Position numbers and translations under genes: made by a program. Under the pieces are notes generated by a model. The model did not search any database and was not told the origin of the DNA. It was given only the letters and a program-made list of their open reading frames with translations. Of a DNA stretch of 22,278 bases, positions 13,451-20,706 are shown piece after piece; within the stretch, counting starts at the first letter, position 1, and every line of letters begins with the position of its first letter. Origin of the DNA: SIG673 sp964520875 (GTDB lineage Bacteria; Bacillota; Clostridia; Oscillospirales; CAG-272); the NCBI GenBank assembly GCA_964520875.1, contig CAZFQJ010000010.1, forward strand, positions 1 through 22,278, given 5' to 3'.

Positions 13451-14458
13451 TTATCTTACTGCGTCCGCGAGCATATCGGCACACCTGACCGAAAAAGCTC
13501 TTGCATTTACATTCACCGTCAAATATTCCCGCATTTTTTCCGTACAATCGAAAATATTCATAAGCGTGGACCTTGCAAGCTCCGACGCCTTTTCCTCCGC
13601 CGTCTCCTCGGTAAAGAAGTAGAGCAGCTCCGTACAAACTCCGTACTTCACCGTAAGCATATCCCTTACGGCGTTTTCAAGCTCAAGCATAAGGAGATCA
13701 AGCTCGTCTCTTTGCATATCCGAAAGCGCAAAGAAGAGCACTATGTCCTTTCTTACGCCGACAGAGAGAAGATCTATCAGCTTATCCGCCTTTTCTCTCA
13801 GCTTTCGTGCCGAATCGACGGAAGAACCGAGCCTTTTCAAAGCGCCGCCTATCGTTCCGTCCGAAGCCTTGACGAGCATGGAAAAAGCCTCTTGATCCTT
13901 AGAAAACAGAGAGAACGCTCTCTTGTCGTTTTCCTTTAGATACTCTCCTAACTCTCCGTCCTCGAATATCTGCATTCTGAGCACGGGAGCACGCGATCTG
14001 ACAGTTGCGAGAAGCGCCGACGCGTTCTCGCTCAGCAGAAAGAAATACACTCCGCTCGGCGGCTCTTCAAGTATCTTTAAAAGCGCGTTCTGCGCTTCGA
14101 CCGTAAGAAGATGAGCGCCGTCTATGATAAATACTCTTACCGAAAGCTCCTGCGGAGCGATATAAGCCTGCGCTCGTATATCTCTTATAAGAGATACCCC
14201 TATCGATCTCTTTCCGTCCTCGGGCGCGTATACCGTAACGTCCGGAGACATTCCGCGACGTATCTTGTCGGCATATCTCGGACCGAGCATGGAAGCAAGC
14301 TCTGTCGCAACGGTAAGCTTTCCGCTTCCGTCCGCGCCGTCGAAAACGAGAGCATGCGGAAGTTTTTCCGCTCTTACCTCGGAGAGAAGATAGCTCTTAA
14401 GCTTTGCGTTTCCGTACAATCCGCAAAAAGCCTCTTTGCAGGCGCTATCACCGTTCAT
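13451..14458 (-). CDS. holB: DNA polymerase III delta' subunit
   Basis: This 335-residue clamp-loader subunit begins with GNAKLKSYLLSE and PHALVFDGADGSGKLTVATE (a P-loop at residues 41-49 whose final Ser/Thr is shifted, as in the catalytically inactive delta' family). SIGVSLIRDI, VRVFIIDGAHLLTVEAQNAL, LLKILEEPP and FLLSENASALLATVRSRAPV (the SRC-like region) complete the AAA+ core, and a helical C-terminal domain follows. The cysteine zinc module common in delta' between the first helix and the SPDV region is absent here. The ATG is preceded by AGAGGGGG and a consensus promoter. It is cotranscribed with ricT, as in many Firmicutes. Confidence 0.9.
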   Translation of the reverse strand: MNGDSACKEAFCGLYGNAKLKSYLLSEVRAEKLPHALVFDGADGSGKLTVATELASMLGPRYADKIRRGMSPDVTVYAPEDGKRSIGVSLIRDIRAQAYIAPQELSVRVFIIDGAHLLTVEAQNALLKILEEPPSGVYFFLLSENASALLATVRSRAPVLRMQIFEDGELGEYLKENDKRAFSLFSKDQEAFSMLVKASDGTIGGALKRLGSSVDSARKLREKADKLIDLLSVGVRKDIVLFFALSDMQRDELDLLMLELENAVRDMLTVKYGVCTELLYFFTEETAEEKASELARSTLMNIFDCTEKMREYLTVNVNARAFSVRCADMLADAVR

Positions 14459-14498
14459 ACCCGCTCTTCCCCCTCTTTTCCGACATCATATCCGTTTT

Positions 14499-14527
14499 AT
14501 TATAACAGATATTTTCCGCTTTGTCAA
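14499..14527 (-). promoter_or_regulatory. Consensus promoter of holB-ricT
   Basis: On the minus strand TTGACA (complement of 14522-14527) and TATAAT (complement of 14499-14504) are exact consensus with 17 bp between them; transcription should start near 14492, about 33 bases before the holB ATG. Its -35 box overlaps that of the feoAB promoter on the other strand. Confidence 0.9.
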
Positions 14528-14549
14528 ATATATTCAACATATTTATTAT
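14521..14549 (+). promoter_or_regulatory. Probable promoter of feoAB
   Basis: TTGTCA at 14521-14526 and TATTAT at 14544-14549 are 17 bp apart, giving a start near 14556 and a leader of about 108 bases. The -35 box shares five bases with the divergent holB promoter. No clear Fur, DtxR or IdeR consensus box is recognised around it. Confidence 0.6.
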
Positions 14550-14581
14550 AAAATTTACTTTTACACCTTCTCTGCCGCCGC

Positions 14582-14626
14582 GCATTATCACTATTACGGA
14601 CTCAGATTCATATCATATAGTAATGC
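14582..14626 (+). other. Imperfect hairpin in the feoAB leader
   Basis: GCATTA (14582-14587) and CTAT (14591-14594), separated by three bulged bases, can pair with ATAG (14617-14620) and TAATGC (14621-14626), giving ten base pairs around a 22-base loop. There is no T run, so it is not a terminator. It could be an mRNA structure or a protein-binding inverted repeat; function unknown. Confidence 0.4.
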
Positions 14627-14663
14627 CTTATGGCAGAAAACAAAGAAAGGTACACTCACCAAA

Positions 14664-14894
14664 ATGAAGCTTTGCGACATAGAAAACGGCTCTGTTTACC
14701 GCGTGTCCGAAATAAACTGCGAAAAAAGGATAACAGAACGCCTCTCCGAGCTTGGACTTATCCCCGGAAGCACGATAAGTCAAGTTATGACCGCTCCGCT
14801 CGGCGAGCCTAAGGCTTATCTTATTCGCGGCGCGGTCATAGCGCTCAGAACCGAATGCACTCGCGATATCACGGTAGTACCCGAAAAACGATAG
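14664..14894 (+). CDS. feoA: Ferrous iron transport protein A
   Basis: This 76-residue SH3-like cytosolic protein accompanies and helps FeoB. Typical features are MKLCDIENGSVYRVSEI, then RITERLSELGLIPGSTISQV (the conserved RLxELGLxPG segment) and AYLIRGAVIALRTECTRDI (the RGxxIALR segment). The ATG at 14664 is supported by AAAGAAAGG upstream (slightly long spacing of about 13 bases); the frame is open further upstream, but that extension bears no FeoA similarity. It lies 9 bases ahead of feoB and is surely cotranscribed with it. Confidence 0.93.
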   Translation: MKLCDIENGSVYRVSEINCEKRITERLSELGLIPGSTISQVMTAPLGEPKAYLIRGAVIALRTECTRDITVVPEKR

Positions 14895-14903
14895 GAGATC
14901 CAA

Positions 14904-16988
14904 ATGAACGATAGCTTTGAAAAAAGCTCCTCGGTCGTCGCTTTGGCGGGAAATCCGAACGTAGGTAAGAGCACGGTATTCAACGCGCTGACCGGTATGA
15001 ATCAGCATACCGGCAATTGGGCGGGAAAGACGGTCGGTTGCGCCTTCGGTACCTTTAAGGAGAACGGAAAGGAATTCACCGTTACCGACCTTCCCGGGTG
15101 TTATTCTCTTTTCGCCGATACGGGAGAGGAACGCATAGCTCGCGAATATCTGTGCTGCGGAAATTCCGACATAGCCGTAACGGTATGCGACGCGACCTGC
15201 CTTGAAAGAAATCTCATACTCGCTCTGCAAGTCTCCGAAATACACGAAAACTGCATACTGTGCTTAAACTTAGCCGACGAAGCAAAGAAAAAAGGCATAC
15301 GTATCGACTTTAAAGGCTTGGAAACGGAGCTGGGATATCCGGTAACGGTCACGTCCGCTCGAAGCGGAAAAGGAATATCGGAGCTGCGAAAGGCAATATA
15401 TGAAACAGATACGCGACGATCGCACCCCAAACCCATAAAATACTCAGACGAGCTCGAAAGATCGATAAGTGCGCTCACGCCGTTTTTAGACAAAAGCTCC
15501 GCCGTTCTCTACGTAACTCCGCGTTTTCTCGCGCTTGCGTTGTTAAAAAACGACGCCTCGATCGTAAGCTCGCTCCTTGAAGGCGGAAGAGACCTGCTTG
15601 CGGACGGCGAGCTTTCCGAAGCGCTCGAACACGAGCAAAAACGACTCGCGGAGATAGGGCTTACCGCCGATCGGATACGAAAAGATACCTTCTGCGATAC
15701 GGTAAAACGCGCCGAAGATCTTTATGCCGAATATGTTACGATCGAACCCAAAACGGCGGATAAAAGAAAACTACCGCTTGCGGACATGATATTAACGGGA
15801 AAAGCAACCGCCTTTCCTTGTATGGCGTTACTTCTTGCGCTGATACTGTTTTTGACGGTCTGCGGGGCAAATCTTCCGTCCGCATTGCTCTGGGAGATGC
15901 TATACGGATTTCAAGGCATCTTGTACTCCGCTTTAACGGCGCTTCCCGTCCCCGTATGGCTCTGCGACGCTCTGATACTCGGCGTTTACCACATTCTTGC
16001 GAGAGTCGTATCGGTCATGCTCCCGCCCATGGCTATCTTTTTCCCTCTGTTCACTCTGCTTGAGGACGCCGGCTTTCTTCCTCGAATAGCCTTCGATCTC
16101 GACAGCTGCTTTAAACGCTGCAACGTCTGCGGAAAACAAGCTCTGACTATGTGTATGGGGTTCGGTTGTAACGCGGTGGGAATAACCGGCTGCCGCATAA
16201 TAGACTCAAAACGCGAACGCCTCATAGCGATACTGACCAACGTATTCGTGCCCTGTAACGGACGGTTTCCGACGCTCATAGCTATAATATCCATGTTCTT
16301 TATAGTCGAAAACGACTTTTTCGGCGGAATACTTTCGGCTTTTCTGCTCGCTCTTGCCGTCTGTTTCGGTATATTCGTGACTCTTGCCGTCTCCTACCTT
16401 CTTTCGCGCACTTTTTTTAAGGGCACGGCGTCGGCGTTCACCTTGGAGCTTCCGCCGTACCGCATGCCTCAGTTCGGAAAAGTGATAGTCCGCTCCGTAT
16501 TCGACCGAACCTTGTTCGTGCTCGGACGGGCGGCGATCGTCGCCGCTCCGGCAGGTCTGTTGATATGGCTATGCGGATATATAAGCTTGGGAGAAGCGTC
16601 TCTTTTAAGCGTACTTTGCGATATTTTAGAGCCTGTGGGTGCGTTCCTCGGACTTGACGGCGTTATCCTGCTTGCATTCATACTCGGTTTTCCGGCAAAT
16701 GAGACGGTAGTCCCGATAATGATAATGGCATATACCCGTTCGTCTGCGATCACCGATCTCGGCAACGACGCTCTTCGCGCGCTTCTTCTGGCAAACGGTT
16801 GGAGCATAAAGACCGCGATATGCGTCATGGTATTCTGTATCTGTCATTTTCCGTGCTCCACCACGCTGATAACGATATACAAAGAGACCGGCTCGAAAAA
16901 ACTCACGTTGCTTTCCGCTATCCTGCCTACGCTCGTAGGTGCGGCTGCTTGCGCGTCGATAAACCTCATAATGTCATTATTCATATAA
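14904..16988 (+). CDS. feoB: Ferrous iron transporter FeoB
   Basis: This 694-residue protein couples an N-terminal G domain to a membrane core that imports Fe(II) under anoxic conditions. G1 is GNPNVGKST (residues 16-24), the G2 threonine is in NWAGKTVG, G3 is DLPGCYSL and G4 is NLADEA. The helical GDI-like spacer runs to about residue 285, then hydrophobic segments begin at PCMALLLALILFLTV. The gate region shows GFLPRIAFDLDSCFKRC, MGFGCNAVGITGCRI and VFVPCNGRFPTLIAI, and the second half carries FVLGRAAIVAAPAGLLIWL and LGFPANETVVPIMIMAYT. The start has AGGAG seven to eight bases upstream. It follows feoA and ends at a strong terminator; no FeoC gene is present. Confidence 0.96.
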   Translation: MNDSFEKSSSVVALAGNPNVGKSTVFNALTGMNQHTGNWAGKTVGCAFGTFKENGKEFTVTDLPGCYSLFADTGEERIAREYLCCGNSDIAVTVCDATCLERNLILALQVSEIHENCILCLNLADEAKKKGIRIDFKGLETELGYPVTVTSARSGKGISELRKAIYETDTRRSHPKPIKYSDELERSISALTPFLDKSSAVLYVTPRFLALALLKNDASIVSSLLEGGRDLLADGELSEALEHEQKRLAEIGLTADRIRKDTFCDTVKRAEDLYAEYVTIEPKTADKRKLPLADMILTGKATAFPCMALLLALILFLTVCGANLPSALLWEMLYGFQGILYSALTALPVPVWLCDALILGVYHILARVVSVMLPPMAIFFPLFTLLEDAGFLPRIAFDLDSCFKRCNVCGKQALTMCMGFGCNAVGITGCRIIDSKRERLIAILTNVFVPCNGRFPTLIAIISMFFIVENDFFGGILSAFLLALAVCFGIFVTLAVSYLLSRTFFKGTASAFTLELPPYRMPQFGKVIVRSVFDRTLFVLGRAAIVAAPAGLLIWLCGYISLGEASLLSVLCDILEPVGAFLGLDGVILLAFILGFPANETVVPIMIMAYTRSSAITDLGNDALRALLLANGWSIKTAICVMVFCICHFPCSTTLITIYKETGSKKLTLLSAILPTLVGAAACASINLIMSLFI

Positions 16989-17016
16989 AAAAACAACCCC
17001 ATACGGGTTGTTTTTT
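16987..17016. terminator. Bidirectional intrinsic terminator between feoB and livF
   Basis: A perfect 12-bp inverted repeat, AAAAAACAACCC at 16988-16999 and GGGTTGTTTTTT at 17005-17016, encloses a 5-base loop. It overlaps the last base of the feoB stop codon region and lies 13 bases from the livF stop, so it can terminate both converging transcripts. Confidence 0.92.
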
Positions 17017-17029
17017 AGTTTTGATATTC

Positions 17030-17767
17030 TCAACCTCCGAGATATGCTTTCTTTATCTCGTCGCTCTGTGCAAGCTCTTTTCCGCTTCCGCTGATCTTTA
17101 TCTCGCCCGTCTCCATAACATAAGCGCGGTCCGCGACCTTGAGCGCCATTTCCGCATTCTGTTCGACAAGCAGTATAGTAGTTCCGCTTTCGTGGAGCTT
17201 CTTTATAATATCGAATATCTGTTGTACAAGTATAGGCGCAAGTCCCATGGAAGGCTCGTCAAGCATCATAAGCTTCGGGTGACTCATGAGCGCTCTGCCC
17301 ATAGCGAGCATCTGCTGCACTCCGCCCGAAAGCATTCCGGCAAGCTGGTTTCTTCTTTCCCCGAGACGCGGAAAAAGCTCGTATATCTCTTCGATATCGT
17401 TCTTTACCTTTTGCTTGCTTCTTTCAAGATATCCGCCCATGACGAGATTTTCGTAAACGGTAAGCTCCGCAAAGACACGGCGTCCCTCGGGCACCTGCGT
17501 CATTCCCATACGGACTATCTTGTTGGTAGGCACGGACACGTGACGGTTCTTATCGTCAAAGCCGCTTATGAGCTTTCCTTCGTAGGTTACCGTACCGGAT
17601 TTCGGTTGTATAAGACCCATTATGCTCTGCATGGTAGTGGTCTTACCCGCGCCGTTCGCGCCTATCAGCGTAACGACCTCGCCCTGATTGACCTCAAAGG
17701 AGATACCCTTTATCGCTCTTATGACGCCGTAATCGACTTCAAGATCCTTTACCTCAAGTAATGCCAT
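17030..17767 (-). CDS. livF: Branched-chain amino-acid ABC transporter ATP-binding protein LivF
   Basis: This 245-residue nucleotide-binding subunit has Walker A GANGAGKTT (residues 33-41), the Q-loop area QSIMGLIQPKSG, the signature LSGGVQQMLAMGRAL, Walker B LMMLDEPSMGL and the switch region ILLVEQNAEMAL. VPEGRRVFAELTVYENLVMG is characteristic of LivF rather than LivG. It is the last gene of the livKHMGF cluster. Its ATG overlaps the livG stop codon by one base (TGATG), which implies translational coupling. It pairs with LivG to energise the LivHM permease at the inner face of the membrane. Confidence 0.95.
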   Translation of the reverse strand: MALLEVKDLEVDYGVIRAIKGISFEVNQGEVVTLIGANGAGKTTTMQSIMGLIQPKSGTVTYEGKLISGFDDKNRHVSVPTNKIVRMGMTQVPEGRRVFAELTVYENLVMGGYLERSKQKVKNDIEEIYELFPRLGERRNQLAGMLSGGVQQMLAMGRALMSHPKLMMLDEPSMGLAPILVQQIFDIIKKLHESGTTILLVEQNAEMALKVADRAYVMETGEIKISGSGKELAQSDEIKKAYLGG

Positions 17768-18552
17768 CAGTTCTCGCCTCCCGTCTTTCCGATATACGCC
17801 TTTACGACCTCGGGGTCGCTTAACGCTTCGCTCGCCTTGCCCTGCGCGAGCACCGTACCGAAATTAAGAACGGTTATCTCGTCGCAAAGTCCCGAAACGA
17901 ACTTAAGGTCGTGCTCTATCAGGAGCACCGTCATATCGAACTTTTCGCGGAGCAGCTTAAGAGTCTCCATGAGATCCTCTGTTTCGTGCGGATTCATTCC
18001 CGCCGCCGGCTCGTCAAGAAGCAGAAGCTTGGGATCGGTCGCGAGCGCTCTCGCTATTTCAAGCTTTCTTTGTTTTCCGTAAGGAAGGTTACACGCGAGA
18101 CTGTTCCTGTCCTCGTAAAGACCGAGTATGGAGAGAAGCTCGTTTGCCTTCTCCTTCATCTCTTTCTCTATTCTGTGGTATTTCGGAAGTCTCAAAATTC
18201 CGGTAAATATTCCGTATTCGTATTCGGGTCTGTTATGAAGTCCTACCATAACGTTACGTCTTACGGTCATATTATTGAAAAGACGTATGTTCTGGAAGGT
18301 CCTCGCTATACCCTTGTGATTTATCTTCTCTTGGCTGAGACCGTTAAGCTCCTCGCCGCAGAGAAAGAAGGTTCCCTCCGTGGGACGGTAAACGCCGGTA
18401 AGGAGATTGAATATCGTGGTCTTTCCCGCTCCGTTGGGACCGATCAGACCGTATATCTCGTTTTTCTTTATCCTTATATTTACGTTGCTGGCGGCTTTAA
18501 GTCCTCCGAAGGAAATACCGAGTCCTTTTGTTTCAAGCACGTATTCAGACAT
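17767..18552 (-). CDS. livG: Branched-chain amino-acid ABC transporter ATP-binding protein LivG
   Basis: This 261-residue nucleotide-binding subunit has SFGGLKAASNVNIRIKKNEI ahead of Walker A GPNGAGKTT, the LivG-specific GIARTFQNIRLFNNMTVRRN, the signature LPYGKQRKLEIARAL, Walker B LLLLDEPAAGMN and VLLIEHDLKFV. The signature starts LPYG instead of LSGG, a common form in LivG proteins. I take the ATG at 18550-18552 as the start because it overlaps the livM stop in a TGATG arrangement identical to the livG-livF junction; a GTG one codon further upstream is possible. Confidence 0.95.
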   Translation of the reverse strand: MSEYVLETKGLGISFGGLKAASNVNIRIKKNEIYGLIGPNGAGKTTIFNLLTGVYRPTEGTFFLCGEELNGLSQEKINHKGIARTFQNIRLFNNMTVRRNVMVGLHNRPEYEYGIFTGILRLPKYHRIEKEMKEKANELLSILGLYEDRNSLACNLPYGKQRKLEIARALATDPKLLLLDEPAAGMNPHETEDLMETLKLLREKFDMTVLLIEHDLKFVSGLCDEITVLNFGTVLAQGKASEALSDPEVVKAYIGKTGGEN

Positions 18553-19715
18553 CACTTTTCCTCCTTATCTTCGCTTTTGGCGGACTTTGCGCCGTCGTTT
18601 ACCACAAGATCGACGGAAAGTATCTCGTCCATTCTTATCTTGGACGGTACCTTGTCCCAATTCGCGGCGTCCTCCGCGTCGATCTCGGTTTCGCTCGGCT
18701 TTATCTTGAATATCTTTTCGGAAACGAACCCTTTTATTTTATTGACGAAAGCGCGGAAATTATATTTTTCGCGAACGTTCTTAAGTGCGGGCGCATTATT
18801 GTATATGACTATCAATATGAGTATGAGCGCATAGATTATGCTCTGGAGCACCGCAAGGTTTCCGGTGAGGATAGTGGTGAGCTGAGTATTGAGGTAGGTT
18901 ATCAGCACTGCGGCTATAAGCGAACCGTTAAGACTTCCCATTCCTCCGATGACCACCATAACAAGTATATCTATCGAATAATTGAAATCAAAGTTTCCGC
19001 TCTGTACGCGGCTGTTGGAATAACTGTACAGGACTCCCGCTATACCGGCAAAGAACGCGGCTATTATAAACGTCGTAAGCTTATACTTCGTAACGTTTAT
19101 ACCGGTAGCTCTCGCGGCTATCTCGTTATCCCTTATAGCGGTTATCGCTCTTCCGTGTTTGCTCTTTATGAGGTTTCGGCATACCGCGTAAGTGATTATA
19201 ACGAACACCATTCCGACTATGAATATGCGATCGAGCACAGGGGTTTTGAGTCCGAGCGGACCGCCGAACGCCTTCGGACTGACGTTCATGAATATAACCC
19301 TCACTATCTCTCCGAAGGCGAGCGTTACTATCGCAAGATAGTCGCCCTTAAGACGAAGAGCGGGCAAACCGATGATCGCTCCGCAAGCCGCCGCGGATAT
19401 TCCGCCGACGATGAGAGAGATGACAAGCGTAAAAACGGAATTTCCGAGCGCGGTCGCGGCAAGCACGGCGGCTATCTTACCGCCGAGGAAGGCGCCCACA
19501 CACATAAATCCGGCATGACCGAGGCTAAGCTCCCCGAGAAATCCGACAACAAGGCTGAGTGACATGGCAAGTATGGCGCTCATCATGGCTTTTTCAAGGA
19601 AAGCTACCGTCAGACCGTCAAGAGCGTCCACAAACGAAAGAACGGAAAGCACGAGCGCTATACCGATAAGTACTATATAGTTTATATAGCGTTTCGGATC
19701 AAACTTTTTCAACAC
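18552..19715 (-). CDS. livM: Branched-chain amino-acid ABC transporter permease LivM
   Basis: This 387-residue integral membrane permease has LSLVVGFLGELSLGHAGFMC, the segment ALRLKGDYLAIVTLAFGEIV that contacts the ATPases, SKHGRAITAIRDNEIAARAT, and later FFAGIAGVLYSYSNSRVQSG and VVIGGMGSLNGSLIAA, all typical of LivM. About nine or ten hydrophobic segments are seen. The C-terminal 75 or so residues (from about KNVREKYNF) are hydrophilic and end very acidic/lysine-rich (AKSEDKEEK), longer than usual for the family. Its start lies one base beyond the livH stop. It forms the membrane channel together with LivH. Confidence 0.94.
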   Translation of the reverse strand: MLKKFDPKRYINYIVLIGIALVLSVLSFVDALDGLTVAFLEKAMMSAILAMSLSLVVGFLGELSLGHAGFMCVGAFLGGKIAAVLAATALGNSVFTLVISLIVGGISAAACGAIIGLPALRLKGDYLAIVTLAFGEIVRVIFMNVSPKAFGGPLGLKTPVLDRIFIVGMVFVIITYAVCRNLIKSKHGRAITAIRDNEIAARATGINVTKYKLTTFIIAAFFAGIAGVLYSYSNSRVQSGNFDFNYSIDILVMVVIGGMGSLNGSLIAAVLITYLNTQLTTILTGNLAVLQSIIYALILILIVIYNNAPALKNVREKYNFRAFVNKIKGFVSEKIFKIKPSETEIDAEDAANWDKVPSKIRMDEILSVDLVVNDGAKSAKSEDKEEK

Positions 19716-19716
19716 G

Positions 19717-20589
19717 TCACACCTTCTCTCTCTTCCTCTTACCGAGAAGTCCGTCGGGCTTGATAAGAAGTATTATTATAAGTATAGCGAACTCTATCGC
19801 GTCCGTATACGGCGAAAGCACGGACACCGATTGACAGAAGGTCTCTATAAGTCCCAAAAGTATTCCGCCGATCATTGCTCCGGGAATACTTCCGATACCT
19901 CCGATAACAGCGGCGGTGAACGCTTTTATACCGGGAAGCGAGCCGAAGGTACTGAACATAGCCGGCGATTTAAGGAGATAGAAAACTCCCGCCGCCGCCG
20001 CAAGCGCCGAGCCTATGGCAAAGGTTATGGTTATTATCCTGTTTACGTCTATACCCATAAGCAAAGCCGCGCCTCTGTCCTCGGACACCGCGACCATGGC
20101 GCGTCCCGTCTTACTGAACTTTATAAAGAGGCTGAGCACTATCATAACGACTACCGACACCGCCAACGTTATCAGAGTGCCTATATTTATCTTGAGCGCT
20201 CCTATATTGATATTTCCGAGCTCCGCTATGACCACGAACTTCTGCGCCGAGCCGAATATCATCTGAGCGAGACTTTGAAGGAAATAACTGACTCCTATGG
20301 CGGTTATGAGCACCGCAAGAGGCGACGCGCCACGAAGCGGCTTGTACGCGATCTTTTCCACGAATATTCCGAGAAGCACGCAGACAACCACCGCCATAAT
20401 AACGGCTATCACGGGCTGACCGGACATCATGAGGAAAACATATATCGTATATCCGCCCACCATTATTATATCTCCGTGCGCGAAGTTGAGCATCTTCGCT
20501 ATTCCGTAGACCATGGTATAACCGAGCGCGATCATCGCGTATATACCGCCGAGGCTTATACCGTTTATCAAATTAATTAAGAAATCCAT
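19717..20589 (-). CDS. livH: Branched-chain amino-acid ABC transporter permease LivH
   Basis: This 290-residue permease begins MDFLINLINGISLGGIYAMI, followed by ALGYTMVYGIAKMLNFAHGD, IVEKIAYKPLR-like (FVEKIAYKPLRGASPLAVLI), SKTGRAMVAVSEDRGAALLM and the segment GIKAFTAAVIGGIGSIPGAM, the standard LivH order. About eight membrane segments are visible. GGAG lies nine bases before the ATG. A GC-rich hairpin in front of the ribosome binding site and another in the livK-livH gap may lower its expression compared with the binding protein gene. Confidence 0.95.
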   Translation of the reverse strand: MDFLINLINGISLGGIYAMIALGYTMVYGIAKMLNFAHGDIIMVGGYTIYVFLMMSGQPVIAVIMAVVVCVLLGIFVEKIAYKPLRGASPLAVLITAIGVSYFLQSLAQMIFGSAQKFVVIAELGNINIGALKINIGTLITLAVSVVVMIVLSLFIKFSKTGRAMVAVSEDRGAALLMGIDVNRIITITFAIGSALAAAAGVFYLLKSPAMFSTFGSLPGIKAFTAAVIGGIGSIPGAMIGGILLGLIETFCQSVSVLSPYTDAIEFAILIIILLIKPDGLLGKRKREKV

Positions 20590-20605
20590 TGTTGAAATCT
20601 CCGCG

Positions 20606-20622
20606 CCGCCGCAAATCGGCGG
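20606..20622 (-). other. GC-rich hairpin just upstream of the livH ribosome binding site
   Basis: CCGCCG at 20606-20611 and CGGCGG at 20617-20622 form a 6-bp GC-only stem with a 5-base loop, 3 bases before the GGAG of livH. No T run follows on the minus strand, so it is more likely an mRNA-end stabiliser or a modulator of livH translation than a terminator. Confidence 0.5.
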
Positions 20623-20649
20623 TTTTATTTATTTCTGTAAATGCAAGAA

Positions 20650-20681
20650 TTTGCCGACGCAATACCACTCACGTCGGCAAA
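20650..20681 (-). other. Intercistronic hairpin between livK and livH
   Basis: TTTGCCGACG at 20650-20659 and CGTCGGCAAA at 20672-20681 form a perfect 10-bp stem with a 12-base loop, 25 bases after the livK stop. The bases that follow on the minus strand contain only scattered T, so termination would be partial at most. Hairpins here commonly protect the abundant binding-protein message from 3' exonucleases. Confidence 0.7.
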
Positions 20682-20706
20682 TCCCGTATAGATTTTGCGA
20701 ACTGTT

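Noticed and set aside
16799..19562. Two long plus-strand frames (320 and 344 codons) over the end of feoB and the liv genes.
   Set aside because: Both are shadows of livF and livM on the other strand, and the first also overlaps feoB in another frame.
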